This document shows positions 6,633-12,972 of a stretch of 15,133 nt of DNA, piece after piece. The position numbers and the translations under genes are program-made. Within the stretch, counting starts at the first letter, position 1. Every line of letters starts with the position of its first letter. The notes under the pieces were generated by a model. That model searched no databases. It saw only the letters and a list, made by a program, of their open reading frames with translations, and was not told where the DNA came from. Location: positions 1 to 15,133 of the forward strand of contig JAHEYE010000061.1 of the NCBI GenBank assembly GCA_023251695.1, in the 5' to 3' direction. Source of the stretch: Sphingobacteriaceae bacterium (GTDB lineage Bacteria > Bacteroidota > Bacteroidia > B-17B0 > Aurantibacillaceae).

Positions 6633-7103
6633 TTATTTTTCTTTCTTCTTAATAAAGTTCAATTCAGTTGTAGCACCACCTTTATCTTCAATTGCTTTTT
6701 TAGCAGTTGCAGTAAAAGCGTGTGCATGAACAGTAACTTTTGATTTCAATTCACCACGACCTAAAATTTTTACGAGATCATTCTTAGAAGCCATTCCGTT
6801 TTTTATTAAAACATCAGGTGTAATCTCAGATAATTTTGTTTTTTCAACCAATTTCTGGATTGAATCAAGATTAATTCCATTATAATCAATCCGATTAACA
6901 TTCTTGAAACCGAATTTCGGGATACGACGCTGTAAAGGCATTTGTCCACCCTCAAAACCACGCTTTGAAGAATAACCTGAACGTGACTTAGCTCCTTTAT
7001 GACCACGCGTTGCAGTTCCACCGCCGCCTGAACCCTGTCCACGGCCTCTGCGGTAATTATTTTTTGTCGAACCTTTTGCAGGTGTAATTGTATTTAATTT
7101 CAT
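6633..7103 (-). CDS. rplO: 50S ribosomal protein L15
   Basis: L15, a late-assembly large-subunit protein that reaches deep into 23S rRNA. 156 residues (E. coli 144). The N-terminus MKLNTITPAKGS and the glycine/arginine-rich extended arm (RRGRGQGSGGGGTATRGHKG, about 18-37) are typical, followed by GFEGGQMPLQRRIPKFGF (about 49-66). The globular C-terminal domain has LVKILGRGELKSKVTVHAHAF. I chose ATG 7103-7101, which matches the family N-terminus. An in-frame TTG at 7121 would add six residues inside rpmD and is less likely. Four bases separate it from rpmD, so the two are probably translationally coupled. Confidence 0.97.
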   Translation of the reverse strand: MKLNTITPAKGSTKNNYRRGRGQGSGGGGTATRGHKGAKSRSGYSSKRGFEGGQMPLQRRIPKFGFKNVNRIDYNGINLDSIQKLVEKTKLSEITPDVLIKNGMASKNDLVKILGRGELKSKVTVHAHAFTATAKKAIEDKGGATTELNFIKKKEK

Positions 7104-7107
7104 CGTA

Positions 7108-7287
7108 TTAAGCTTTTTCAATTTTTAACATGTGTGCAACTGTATCAATTTGTCCTTGCACAGCAGGATTAATTTCTTTTTCAAGCGTCTGATAAGTTTT
7201 TTTGAAACCTAAGGCCACTAACGTTGCTCTCTGACGCGGCGAGCGCTTTGCTCTTCCTTTTACTAATGTGATTTTTACTTTTGCCAT
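7108..7287 (-). CDS. rpmD: 50S ribosomal protein L30
   Basis: A 59-codon gene from ATG 7287-7285 to TAA 7110-7108. It begins MAKVKITLVKGRAKRSPRQR and continues ATLVALGFKKTYQTLEKE, ending HMLKIEKA. This is the short bacterial L30 with its ferredoxin-like fold, the same length as in E. coli. The conserved core is the V-x-I-T-L-V-K-G/S strand, then the R-Q-R-x-T-L-x-A-L-G helix. It lies 11 bases after rpsE and 4 before rplO, its invariant place in the spc segment. Confidence 0.96.
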   Translation of the reverse strand: MAKVKITLVKGRAKRSPRQRATLVALGFKKTYQTLEKEINPAVQGQIDTVAHMLKIEKA

Positions 7288-7298
7288 AACAACAATTA

Positions 7299-7817
7299 TT
7301 AACCGTTAAATACTCTGTCTAAAGAAATACCACGCTGACGTGCCACTGTAATTGGGTCGCGCATTTTCATCAAAGCATCCAAAGTAGCTTTCACCACGTT
7401 GTGCGGATTTGATGAGCCTTTTGATTTCGCTAATACATCGGTAACACCAACGCTCTCCAATACTGCACGCATTGCACCACCGGCAATTACACCGGTACCA
7501 TGAGCAGCAGGTTTTAAGAAAACGTGAGCACCACCGAATTTACCTTCTTGCTGATGAGGAACAGTGCCGTTAAGTATCGCTACTTTAACTAAACTTTTCT
7601 TAGCATCCTCAATACCTTTGGTAATTGCATCGGTAACCTCGTTAGCTTTACCTAAACCTTGTCCTACTACACCCTTTTCGTTACCTACAACTACTATGGC
7701 AGCAAAACTAAAGTGGCGACCACCTTTTGTAACTTTAGTTACACGCTGAATCGCAACTAACTTATCTTTTAGTTCGATGTCGCTTGATTTTACCCTTTTT
7801 ACAACTTCTGTTGACAT
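7299..7817 (-). CDS. rpsE: 30S ribosomal protein S5
   Basis: S5 of the 30S body, near the mRNA entry channel and helicase site; it affects decoding accuracy. 172 residues (E. coli 167). The N-terminal double-stranded-RNA-binding-like domain holds the S5 signature from KGGRHFSFAAIVVVGNEKG (31-49) to GQGLGKANEV (52-61). The C-terminal domain runs from about 85, with HGTGVIAGGAMRAVLESVGV (about 106-125) and GSSNPHNVVKATLDAL (about 134-149). It follows rplR after 26 bases and precedes rpmD by 11. Confidence 0.98.
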   Translation of the reverse strand: MSTEVVKRVKSSDIELKDKLVAIQRVTKVTKGGRHFSFAAIVVVGNEKGVVGQGLGKANEVTDAITKGIEDAKKSLVKVAILNGTVPHQQEGKFGGAHVFLKPAAHGTGVIAGGAMRAVLESVGVTDVLAKSKGSSNPHNVVKATLDALMKMRDPITVARQRGISLDRVFNG

Positions 7818-7843
7818 TCTTTTTTATTTAAAGTTTTTACTAA

Positions 7844-8200
7844 TTAAAATTTAAGGCCGCCTTCGCGTGCACCTTCAGCTAATTGTTTCACACGGCCATG
7901 GTAAAGGAATCCGTTACGATCGAATGCTACCACTTTAATACCAGCCGAAATAGCTTTTTCTGCGATTGCTTTTCCAACCAATTTCGCTTTTTCTGACTTA
8001 TTCACTTTTGCAGACTTAACTGATTTATCTCCTGATGAAGCAGCGGCTAAAGTTTTGCCGGCTTTATCATCAATTAATTGAGCATAAATCTCGTTGTTAC
8101 TACGAAAAACACATAAACGCGGGGAACCACTGGTTCCTTTAACTGTTTTACGGATTCTGTATTTAATCCGCTGTCTTCTTTCTTCTTTACTTAATGCCAT
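7844..8200 (-). CDS. rplR: 50S ribosomal protein L18
   Basis: L18, which with L5 binds 5S rRNA and docks it to the central protuberance. 118 residues (E. coli 117). It has a basic N-terminus (RRQRIKYRIRKTVKGT) and the SPRLCVFRSNNEIYAQLIDD strand region. A helix of alternating Lys and Ala (KVNKSEKAKLVGKAIAEKA) precedes VVAFDRNGFLYHGRVKQLAEGAR at the C-terminal end, shown here as its conserved block of residues 91-113, and GLKF at the terminus. The gap to rplF upstream is 46 bases and contains a perfect GC-rich hairpin (8216-8231). Confidence 0.97.
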   Translation of the reverse strand: MALSKEERRQRIKYRIRKTVKGTSGSPRLCVFRSNNEIYAQLIDDKAGKTLAAASSGDKSVKSAKVNKSEKAKLVGKAIAEKAISAGIKVVAFDRNGFLYHGRVKQLAEGAREGGLKF

Positions 8201-8215
8201 CTTCTATTATTTTAA

Positions 8216-8231
8216 CCCGATCGCTATCGGG
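8216..8231. repeat. GC-rich perfect hairpin CCCGAT-loop-ATCGGG in the rplF-rplR gap
   Basis: CCCGAT (8216-8221) and ATCGGG (8226-8231) form six perfect pairs around a four-base loop. The core stands out from its A/T-rich surroundings. On the minus strand it is followed by TTAAAATAATAG, not a T-tract, so it is not an ordinary terminator. From memory, close relatives such as CCCGATAGCTATCGGG recur between genes in Bacteroidota, so it may be a repetitive extragenic palindrome. I cannot count copies outside this window, and there is no second copy inside it. Confidence 0.55.
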
Positions 8232-8246
8232 AGATTTTACAATTAA

Positions 8247-8801
8247 TTATTTCTTAGCTGCTGACTTACCTGCTTTGCGACGTAATACCTCATTCACAAA
8301 CTTGATACCTTTTCCTTTGTAAGGCTCAGGTTTACGTAATGAGCGGATCTTTGCAGCAACCATTCCTAATAAAGCTTTATCATGACTCTCCAAAATAATT
8401 TTTGGGTTAGAGCCTTTTTCGGTAGCCGTAGTAACTTTAATTTCGGCCGGTAACTGGAAATTAATGTTGTGAGAGTAACCTAATGATAACTCTAACATTT
8501 GTCCTTTGTTAGAAGCGCGATAACCTACACCTACTAATTCCTGTTCGGTTTTGTAACCTTCATTCACACCTTTAATCATGTTAGCGATTAAAGCGCGGTA
8601 TAAACCGTGTAATGAACGGTGACGTTTATGATCTGTTGGGCGGGATAATGTTATTATCCCGTCCTTTATTGTTACTGTAATATCGGCATCAACTTTTTGG
8701 GTTAATGTTCCTTTTTTTCCTTTAACGGTTACCAATCCATTGGCAACATTTACTTCGATTCCCTGAGGTATTGTTATTGGTGCTTTTCCTATACGTGACA
8801 T
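8247..8801 (-). CDS. rplF: 50S ribosomal protein L6
   Basis: L6, which binds 23S domain VI near the factor-binding site and the sarcin-ricin loop. 184 residues (E. coli 177). Two repeated alpha-beta domains are visible: about 1-80 (MSRIGKAPITIPQGIEVNV, then VTVKGKKGTLTQ) and about 83-175. The L6 signature region PEPYKGKGIKF (about 157-167) is followed by a basic C-terminus. Unlike almost all its neighbours, it is preceded by a perfect Shine-Dalgarno hexamer, AGGAGG at 8816-8811, nine bases before the ATG. Confidence 0.98.
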   Translation of the reverse strand: MSRIGKAPITIPQGIEVNVANGLVTVKGKKGTLTQKVDADITVTIKDGIITLSRPTDHKRHRSLHGLYRALIANMIKGVNEGYKTEQELVGVGYRASNKGQMLELSLGYSHNINFQLPAEIKVTTATEKGSNPKIILESHDKALLGMVAAKIRSLRKPEPYKGKGIKFVNEVLRRKAGKSAAKK

Positions 8802-8810
8802 GTTTTCTTT

Positions 8811-8816
8811 CCTCCT
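8811..8816 (-). promoter_or_regulatory. rplF: Perfect Shine-Dalgarno sequence before rplF
   Basis: Minus-strand AGGAGG ends nine bases before the rplF ATG and lies in the noncoding 24-base gap after rpsH, so coding constraint does not explain it. Most other start regions in the cluster are A-rich with no such motif. Bacteroidota ribosomes are known to hide the 16S anti-SD, which makes this site unusual. Confidence 0.75.
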
Positions 8817-8825
8817 GTTAATTAA

Positions 8826-9224
8826 TTAAGAAACATAACATAAAACTTCCCCGCCAACGTTTTGCGTCTTTGCTTCCTTATCAGTCATAACACCTTTTGA
8901 TGTAGAGATGATGGCGATACCCAAACCATTTAATACTTTAGGCATGTTGCTAACGCCTGCGTACGTACGTAAGCCCGGAGAAGAAACACGGTCTAAAGAA
9001 CGGATAGCCGATAATTTGGTTACCGGATGGTACTTTAATGCTATTTTAATAATGTTGTGTTTTTTCTCATTCGTTTCGAACTTATAGTTTAAGATATAAC
9101 CTTTATCAAAAAGAATTTTTGTAATTTCTTTTTTAAGGTTAGATGCAGGCACTTCTACCACTCTGTGATTTGCGCTGATTGCGTTTCTAACGCGGGTCAA
9201 GTAATCTGAAATTGAATCTGTCAT
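8826..9224 (-). CDS. rpsH: 30S ribosomal protein S8
   Basis: S8, a primary 16S rRNA binder in the central domain. 132 residues (E. coli 130). N-terminal MTDSISDYLTRVRNAISANH has the characteristic D-x-(I/L)-x-R-x-R-N-A motif. The C-terminal half has GLRTYAGVSNMPKVLNGLGI (about 84-103) and the S8 signature I-I-S-T-S-K-G-V-M-T-D-K-E-A (about 105-118), ending GGEVLCYVS. In E. coli S8 represses the spc operon by binding mRNA at rplE; I see no convincing copy of that site here. It follows rpsN after a 62-base gap with a hairpin. Confidence 0.98.
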   Translation of the reverse strand: MTDSISDYLTRVRNAISANHRVVEVPASNLKKEITKILFDKGYILNYKFETNEKKHNIIKIALKYHPVTKLSAIRSLDRVSSPGLRTYAGVSNMPKVLNGLGIAIISTSKGVMTDKEAKTQNVGGEVLCYVS

Positions 9225-9242
9225 TTTTTTATTTTTAATATG

Positions 9243-9262
9243 TTATTCCGCTTGCAGAATAA
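9243..9262. repeat. Inverted repeat in the rpsN-rpsH gap
   Basis: TTATTC (9243-9248) and GAATAA (9257-9262) pair perfectly. After one C-A mismatch, GC (9250-9251) and GC (9254-9255) can pair around a TT loop. It lies in the 62-base gap before rpsH. No T-tract of terminator type directly follows the stem. It could be a stabilising or regulatory mRNA hairpin, or chance. Confidence 0.35.
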
Positions 9263-9286
9263 TTATACGTTAATACTCTTTATAAT

Positions 9287-9556
9287 TTACCAGCTCGATT
9301 TTGTTAATCCGGGAATTAATCCGAACACAACCATCTCACGGAATGTTACACGGCTGATTCCAAACTGACGCATGTAACCACGCGGACGGCCTGTTAATTT
9401 ACAACGGTTACGACCCCTTACCGGAGACGAGTTACGTGGTAATTTTTGCAAACCTAACTGGTCGTTCGCTTTTTTAAGTTCTGCGCGCTTAGCAGCATAT
9501 TTATCTGCTAATCTTTTGCGTTTGACCTCACGGGCCTTCATTGATTCTTTTGCCAT
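9287..9556 (-). CDS. rpsN: 30S ribosomal protein S14, zinc-independent form
   Basis: S14 of the 30S head. 89 residues, between the long E. coli form (101) and the short zinc form (61). The N-terminal basic helix (MAKESMKAREVKRKRLADKY) and the C-terminal S14 signature RNRCKLTGRPRGYMRQFGIS (about 50-69) are clear. The end matches the family: SRVTFREMVVFGLIPGLTKSSW, residues 68-89. Only one cysteine is present, so the paired CxxC zinc knuckles of the zinc form are missing. It lies 3 bases after rplE. The zinc-independent paralogue sometimes sits elsewhere; here it is the in-operon copy. Confidence 0.97.
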   Translation of the reverse strand: MAKESMKAREVKRKRLADKYAAKRAELKKANDQLGLQKLPRNSSPVRGRNRCKLTGRPRGYMRQFGISRVTFREMVVFGLIPGLTKSSW

Positions 9557-9559
9557 TTC

Positions 9560-10117
9560 TTATTTTTTAAACGGTAATCCAAATTCAGTTAATAATGCCT
9601 GAGCTTCTTTATCAGTTGGCGCAGAAGTCACGAAAGTGATATCCATACCATTAATCTTACTCACTTTATCGATATCAATCTCAGGAAAGATGATTTGCTC
9701 GGTGATACCTAATGTATAGTTACCATGGCCATCAAAACCTTTGCTGTTGATACCTTTGAAATCACGGATACGCGGTAAAGCCGAAGCAACCAAACGATCA
9801 AGGAATTCATACATTTTGTCGCCACGTAATGTAACACGTACGCCAATTGCAACGCCCTTACGTAATTTAAAGTTTGAAATATCTTTTGATGAATAAGTAG
9901 GAACAGCTTTCTGACCGGTAATAGTGGTCATTTCTTTCACTGCCGATTCAATCATTTTTTTATCTGATACCGCATCACCAACACCCTGGTTGATGCAAAT
10001 CTTTTGCAATTTCGGAACTTGCATTACAGTTGAATACTTGAAAGAATCCTTAAGATTCTTCACGATCTCATCACTGTATTTGGTTTTTAACCTCGGTTTA
10101 TATGTTTTTGCTGCCAT
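9560..10117 (-). CDS. rplE: 50S ribosomal protein L5
   Basis: L5, which binds 5S rRNA in the central protuberance and contacts P-site tRNA and S13. 185 residues (E. coli 179). Motifs: YSTVMQVPKLQKICINQGVG (about 28-47), TGQKAVPTYSSKDISNFKLR (about 68-87), GVAIGVRVTLRGDKMYEFLDR (about 89-109), the LPRIRDFKG block (about 114-122) and the GITEQIIFPEI block (about 137-147). Its start codon overlaps the rplX stop by one base (TAATG), a classic coupled junction. The end of rplX carries a full AAGGAGGT Shine-Dalgarno sequence nine bases ahead of this ATG, exceptional in this operon. Confidence 0.98.
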   Translation of the reverse strand: MAAKTYKPRLKTKYSDEIVKNLKDSFKYSTVMQVPKLQKICINQGVGDAVSDKKMIESAVKEMTTITGQKAVPTYSSKDISNFKLRKGVAIGVRVTLRGDKMYEFLDRLVASALPRIRDFKGINSKGFDGHGNYTLGITEQIIFPEIDIDKVSKINGMDITFVTSAPTDKEAQALLTEFGLPFKK

Positions 10118-10434
10118 TATTTAATTACCTCCTTAGTTTTTTTAGAGATACGTACTAAATTTTTTGTTTTTTCGTCAGCCTGACGCCCAATACGAACAGT
10201 TTTACCACCTTCAACAAACATTAAGTTTGACAGATGGATGGTACCTTCCTGCTTGGAAATTCCTCCATTCGGCGTTTTAGCGCTTGGTTTTGTGTGTTTG
10301 CTGATCATGTTAACACCTTCAACCAATACTCTCATTTTCTTTGTATCAATAGAAATGATTTTTCCTTCCTGGCCTCTCGACTCACCGGAAATCACCCGTA
10401 CTGTATCGCCTTTTTTTAATTTTAACTTCGACAT
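10117..10434 (-). CDS. rplX: 50S ribosomal protein L24
   Basis: L24, an early-assembly protein near the peptide exit. 105 residues (E. coli 104). The KOW motif is at the N-terminus: LKKGDTVRVISGESRGQEGK (about 5-24) with IISID and MRVLVEGVN after it. KHTKPSAKTPNGGISKQEGT (about 47-66) and HLSNLMFV are typical. The last codons (Lys-Glu-Val-Ile-Lys) encode the Shine-Dalgarno sequence of rplE, and the stop overlaps the rplE start. It lies 12 bases after rplN. Confidence 0.98.
   Translation of the reverse strand: MSKLKLKKGDTVRVISGESRGQEGKIISIDTKKMRVLVEGVNMISKHTKPSAKTPNGGISKQEGTIHLSNLMFVEGGKTVRIGRQADEKTKNLVRISKKTKEVIK
10127..10134 (-). promoter_or_regulatory. rplE: Full 8-base Shine-Dalgarno sequence before rplE
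   Basis: Minus-strand AAGGAGGT lies nine bases before the rplE ATG, inside the last codons of rplX. It is complementary to all eight bases of ACCUCCUU at the usual 16S 3' end. Together with the TAATG overlap it suggests strong re-initiation or coupling. It is partly coding (Lys-Glu-Val), but the choice of synonymous bases fits a full SD. Confidence 0.7.
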
Positions 10435-10446
10435 GATATCTTTTTT

Positions 10447-10815
10447 TTAAAGCACTTCTGGTGCTAATGATATAATTTTCATAAATTGTTTATCGCGTAA
10501 TTCACGGGCAACCGGACCGAAAATACGTGTACCGCGGATTTCATCTGTACCACTCAATAACACTACTGCATTATCGTCGAAACGGATATAAGAACCATCA
10601 TTACGACGGATCTCTTTGCGTGTTCTTACGATTACAGCTTTACTTACTGTTCCTTTTTTCACGTTACCTGATGGCATAGCGTGCTTAACTGTTACCACAA
10701 CCTTATCGCCAATTGAAGCGTAACGTTTACGGGTACCGCCCAATACACGGATCACCAACACTTCTTTGGCACCGCTGTTATCAGCTACAGTTAATCTTGA
10801 TTCGTTCTGTATCAT
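10447..10815 (-). CDS. rplN: 50S ribosomal protein L14
   Basis: L14, which forms bridges B5 and B8 to the small subunit and is the target of the silencing factor RsfS in other bacteria. 122 residues (E. coli 123). MIQNESRLTVADNSGAKEVL at the N-terminus, KKGTVSKAVIVRTRKEIRR (about 54-72, the L14 signature region) and the C-terminal block RGTRIFGPVARELRDKQFMK (about 94-113) with SLAPEVL at the end are all family hallmarks. It starts the spc-type segment, 23 bases after rpsQ, with no separate promoter visible. Confidence 0.98.
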   Translation of the reverse strand: MIQNESRLTVADNSGAKEVLVIRVLGGTRKRYASIGDKVVVTVKHAMPSGNVKKGTVSKAVIVRTRKEIRRNDGSYIRFDDNAVVLLSGTDEIRGTRIFGPVARELRDKQFMKIISLAPEVL

Positions 10816-10838
10816 TTTCTTTTCTTATTAACCAAAAA

Positions 10839-11096
10839 TTATTTTACTCTTTCTACAATCTGAACTAAACGCCAGTTCTTAGTTTTACTGAGTGGGCGTG
10901 TTTCCATGATAGTAACAGTATCACCGATGTTACATTCGTTTTTTTCGTCGTGCGCAACAAACTTTGATGTTTTGTTTACGAACTTACCGTACTTCGGATG
11001 TTTTACTTTACGCATTACCGCTACAACAATCGATTTATTCATTTTGTTGCTGGTAACAATGCCTGTTTTCTCTTTTCTTAAATTTCTTTCTTCCAT
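10839..11096 (-). CDS. rpsQ: 30S ribosomal protein S17
   Basis: S17, an early 16S rRNA binder of the 5' domain. 85 residues (E. coli 84). It is an OB-fold with RKEKTGIVTSNKMNKSIVVA (about 7-26), RKVKHPKYGKFVNKTSKFVAHD (about 29-50) and the S17 signature GDTVTIMETRPLSKTKNWRL (about 58-77). It lies between rpmC (18 bases upstream) and rplN, ending the S10-type segment. Confidence 0.98.
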   Translation of the reverse strand: MEERNLRKEKTGIVTSNKMNKSIVVAVMRKVKHPKYGKFVNKTSKFVAHDEKNECNIGDTVTIMETRPLSKTKNWRLVQIVERVK

Positions 11097-11114
11097 TGTA
11101 ATGGTATCTTAAAT

Positions 11115-11312
11115 TTATTTAGCTGCTGTTTTACGTTTTGTTAATTCAGTTTGCAAACGCGCTACCAATTTACGGGCATCGCGGATTTTAATCGGATTCT
11201 CGATAGGAGAAACATTATGATTTAACTTCAATTTTCCTAAAGATTCCTTTTCCTGTTTTACTTTATCCGATAATTCAACATCGGTTAATGCAAGTATGTC
11301 TTTGTTTTTCAT
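11115..11312 (-). CDS. rpmC: 50S ribosomal protein L29
   Basis: L29, a small helical protein beside L23 at the polypeptide exit, part of the docking area for SRP and trigger factor. 65 residues (E. coli 63). Two helices: about 8-35 (LTDVELSDKVKQEKESLGKL) and about 40-60. The L29 signature ENPIKIRDARKLVARLQTEL is at about 38-57, ending with a lysine-rich tail. It lies 11 bases after rplP. Because it is short, identity also rests on its fixed location between rplP and rpsQ. Confidence 0.97.
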   Translation of the reverse strand: MKNKDILALTDVELSDKVKQEKESLGKLKLNHNVSPIENPIKIRDARKLVARLQTELTKRKTAAK

Positions 11313-11323
11313 TTTTACTTTTA

Positions 11324-11752
11324 TTAAGCTTCGTTAGCGCTGTAATCTTTTCTAACTACAAATTTTGTAACAATTGGTAATTTTTGTGCTGCAAGGCGTA
11401 ATGCTTCTTTTGCAATTTCAATCGAAACACCTTCCGCTTCAAAAATAATACGGCCCGGCTTTACAGGAGCAACCCAATATTCAGGTGCACCTTTACCTTT
11501 ACCCATACGAACCTCAGCCGGTTTACGTGTAATAGGTTTATCAGGAAATACACGGATCCATACTTGCCCCTCACGTTTCATGAAACGAGTGATAGCAATA
11601 CGGGCAGCTTCAATCTGACGGGCAGTTACCCAACAGCCTTCCTGAGCTTTAATACCAAATGAACCAAAGGCTAATTGATCGCCACGCTTGGCGTTGCCTT
11701 TCATTTTCATTTTTTGCGATTTCCTGAACTTCGTTCTTTTCGGTTGTAACAT
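11324..11752 (-). CDS. rplP: 50S ribosomal protein L16
   Basis: L16, which helps shape the A-site tRNA region of the 50S subunit. 142 residues (E. coli 136). MLQPKRTKFRKSQKMKMKGN opens the chain. The core has DQLAFGSFGIKAQEGCWVTA (about 25-44), ARQIEAARIAITRFMKREGQ (about 44-63) and IRVFPDKPITRKPAEVRMGKGKG (67-89), which includes the arginine hydroxylated by YcfD in E. coli. YWVAPVKPGRIIFE follows. A 57-base gap before it, after rpsC, shows nothing but A/T-rich DNA. Confidence 0.98.
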   Translation of the reverse strand: MLQPKRTKFRKSQKMKMKGNAKRGDQLAFGSFGIKAQEGCWVTARQIEAARIAITRFMKREGQVWIRVFPDKPITRKPAEVRMGKGKGAPEYWVAPVKPGRIIFEAEGVSIEIAKEALRLAAQKLPIVTKFVVRKDYSANEA

Positions 11753-11809
11753 TTTATATTCTCTTTAATTCTTTAAACTTTCTTTTTCAAATACTAAAGT
11801 GTGCTTGCT

Positions 11810-12538
11810 TTACTTATCTTCTCTCTTCCCTTTTTTCTTTCCGCCGCCAAATTTCGGTTGAGCAGGACCTTTCTTTTCCTTTGCTAAACCAATGTTTGGA
11901 GATAAATCACGTTTACCAAATACTTCGCCTTTGCAAATCCAAACCTTAACACCAATACGGCCATAAGATGTGTGAGCTTCTGCAACTGCATAATCGATAT
12001 CAGCACGTAAAGTATGCAATGGTGTACGTCCTTCTTTGTAACCTTCTGAACGTGCCATCTCAGCACCACCTAAACGGCCTGAAACTTTAATTTTAATTCC
12101 TTCAGCACCCATGCGCATGGTTGAAGCCATACTCATTTTAGCAGCACGACGGAACGAAATACGACCTTCGATTTGACGAGCAATGCTATCTGCAACGATA
12201 CGCGCATCAGTTTCGGGGCGTTTAATTTCAAATATGTTTATCTGAACTTCTTTCTTAGTCAGTTTCTTTAACTCTTCTTTTAGTTTATCAACTTCTTTAC
12301 CGCCTTTACCGATGATGATACCCGGACGTGCAGTATTTACAGTTACTGTAACTAATTTTAAAGTACGTTCGATGATGATTTTTGAAATACCACCTTTTGC
12401 CAAACGCGCTTTTAAATAGGTTCTGATCTTATCGTCTTCAACCAATTTCTCGGAATAATCTTTTCCTCCAAACCAATTCGAATCCCAACCTTTTACGATT
12501 CCTAAACGAAAACCTATCGGATTAACTTTTTGTCCCAT
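11810..12538 (-). CDS. rpsC: 30S ribosomal protein S3
   Basis: S3 at the mRNA entry of the 30S subunit, part of the ribosomal helicase with S4 and S5. 242 residues (E. coli 233). MGQKVNPIGFRLGIVKGWDS at the N-terminus. The KH type-2 domain has its GxxG loop as GKGG at 77-80, inside PGIIIGKGGKEVDKLKEELK. The C-terminal domain has GRISFRRAAKMSMASTMRMG (about 125-144) and the signature from GVKVWICKGEVFGKR. The tail (about 217-242) is a Lys/Gly/Pro-rich extension (KFGGGKKKGKRE), probably disordered. One base separates it from the rplV stop codon, suggesting coupled translation. Confidence 0.98.
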   Translation of the reverse strand: MGQKVNPIGFRLGIVKGWDSNWFGGKDYSEKLVEDDKIRTYLKARLAKGGISKIIIERTLKLVTVTVNTARPGIIIGKGGKEVDKLKEELKKLTKKEVQINIFEIKRPETDARIVADSIARQIEGRISFRRAAKMSMASTMRMGAEGIKIKVSGRLGGAEMARSEGYKEGRTPLHTLRADIDYAVAEAHTSYGRIGVKVWICKGEVFGKRDLSPNIGLAKEKKGPAQPKFGGGKKKGKREDK

Positions 12539-12539
12539 G

Positions 12540-12944
12540 TTATTTTTTATCTAATTTTTTTGTGTCTAAAACTAATGTAACGTGATTTGAACGTTTTTTG
12601 ATACGGTATCCGCGCCCTTGAGGAGCAGTACGTAAACGCTTTAACTGAAAACCACTGTCAACCACAATTGTTTTTACAAACAAAGTATCGTCATCAGGAC
12701 GAGCCCCTGTTTTTGCTTCGTAGTTAGCGATAGCTGATTTCAATAATTTTCCCAAACGTCCTGAAGCCTCACGTGTATTAAACTTCAATACGCTTAATGC
12801 TTTATATACATCCATGCCGCGAACTAAGTCAGCAACCTGATTCATTTTACGTGGCGATGTAGGACAATTGTTCAATTTGGCAAAATAAGTTGTCTTATTT
12901 GCTTCCTTGCGCGCGTCGGCTACTAATCTTTTTCTTTTACCCAT
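12540..12944 (-). CDS. rplV: 50S ribosomal protein L22
   Basis: L22, whose beta hairpin lines the exit tunnel at the constriction with L4 and is the site of macrolide resistance mutations. 134 residues (E. coli 110). The extra length is a basic N-terminal extension of about 20 residues (MGKRKRLVADARKEANKTTY). The core follows with NNCPTSPRKMNQVADLVRGM. The hairpin and signature are at about 100-125: LKRLRTAPQGRGYRIKKRSN and HVTLVL. N-terminal extensions of this kind are normal on Bacteroidota L22. The next gene, rpsC, begins one base after its stop. Confidence 0.97.
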   Translation of the reverse strand: MGKRKRLVADARKEANKTTYFAKLNNCPTSPRKMNQVADLVRGMDVYKALSVLKFNTREASGRLGKLLKSAIANYEAKTGARPDDDTLFVKTIVVDSGFQLKRLRTAPQGRGYRIKKRSNHVTLVLDTKKLDKK

Positions 12945-12972
12945 TGTAATTTATCTTAATACTTTATAAATC

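Noticed and set aside
7104..7121. TTG start adding six residues to L15
   Set aside because: It lies inside rpmD, and the ATG at 7103 matches the family N-terminus (MKLNTITPAKGS type).
8216..8231. Intrinsic terminator between rplF and rplR
   Set aside because: The stem is followed by TTAAAATAATAG on the minus strand, without a T-tract, and ending transcription here would cut off essential genes.
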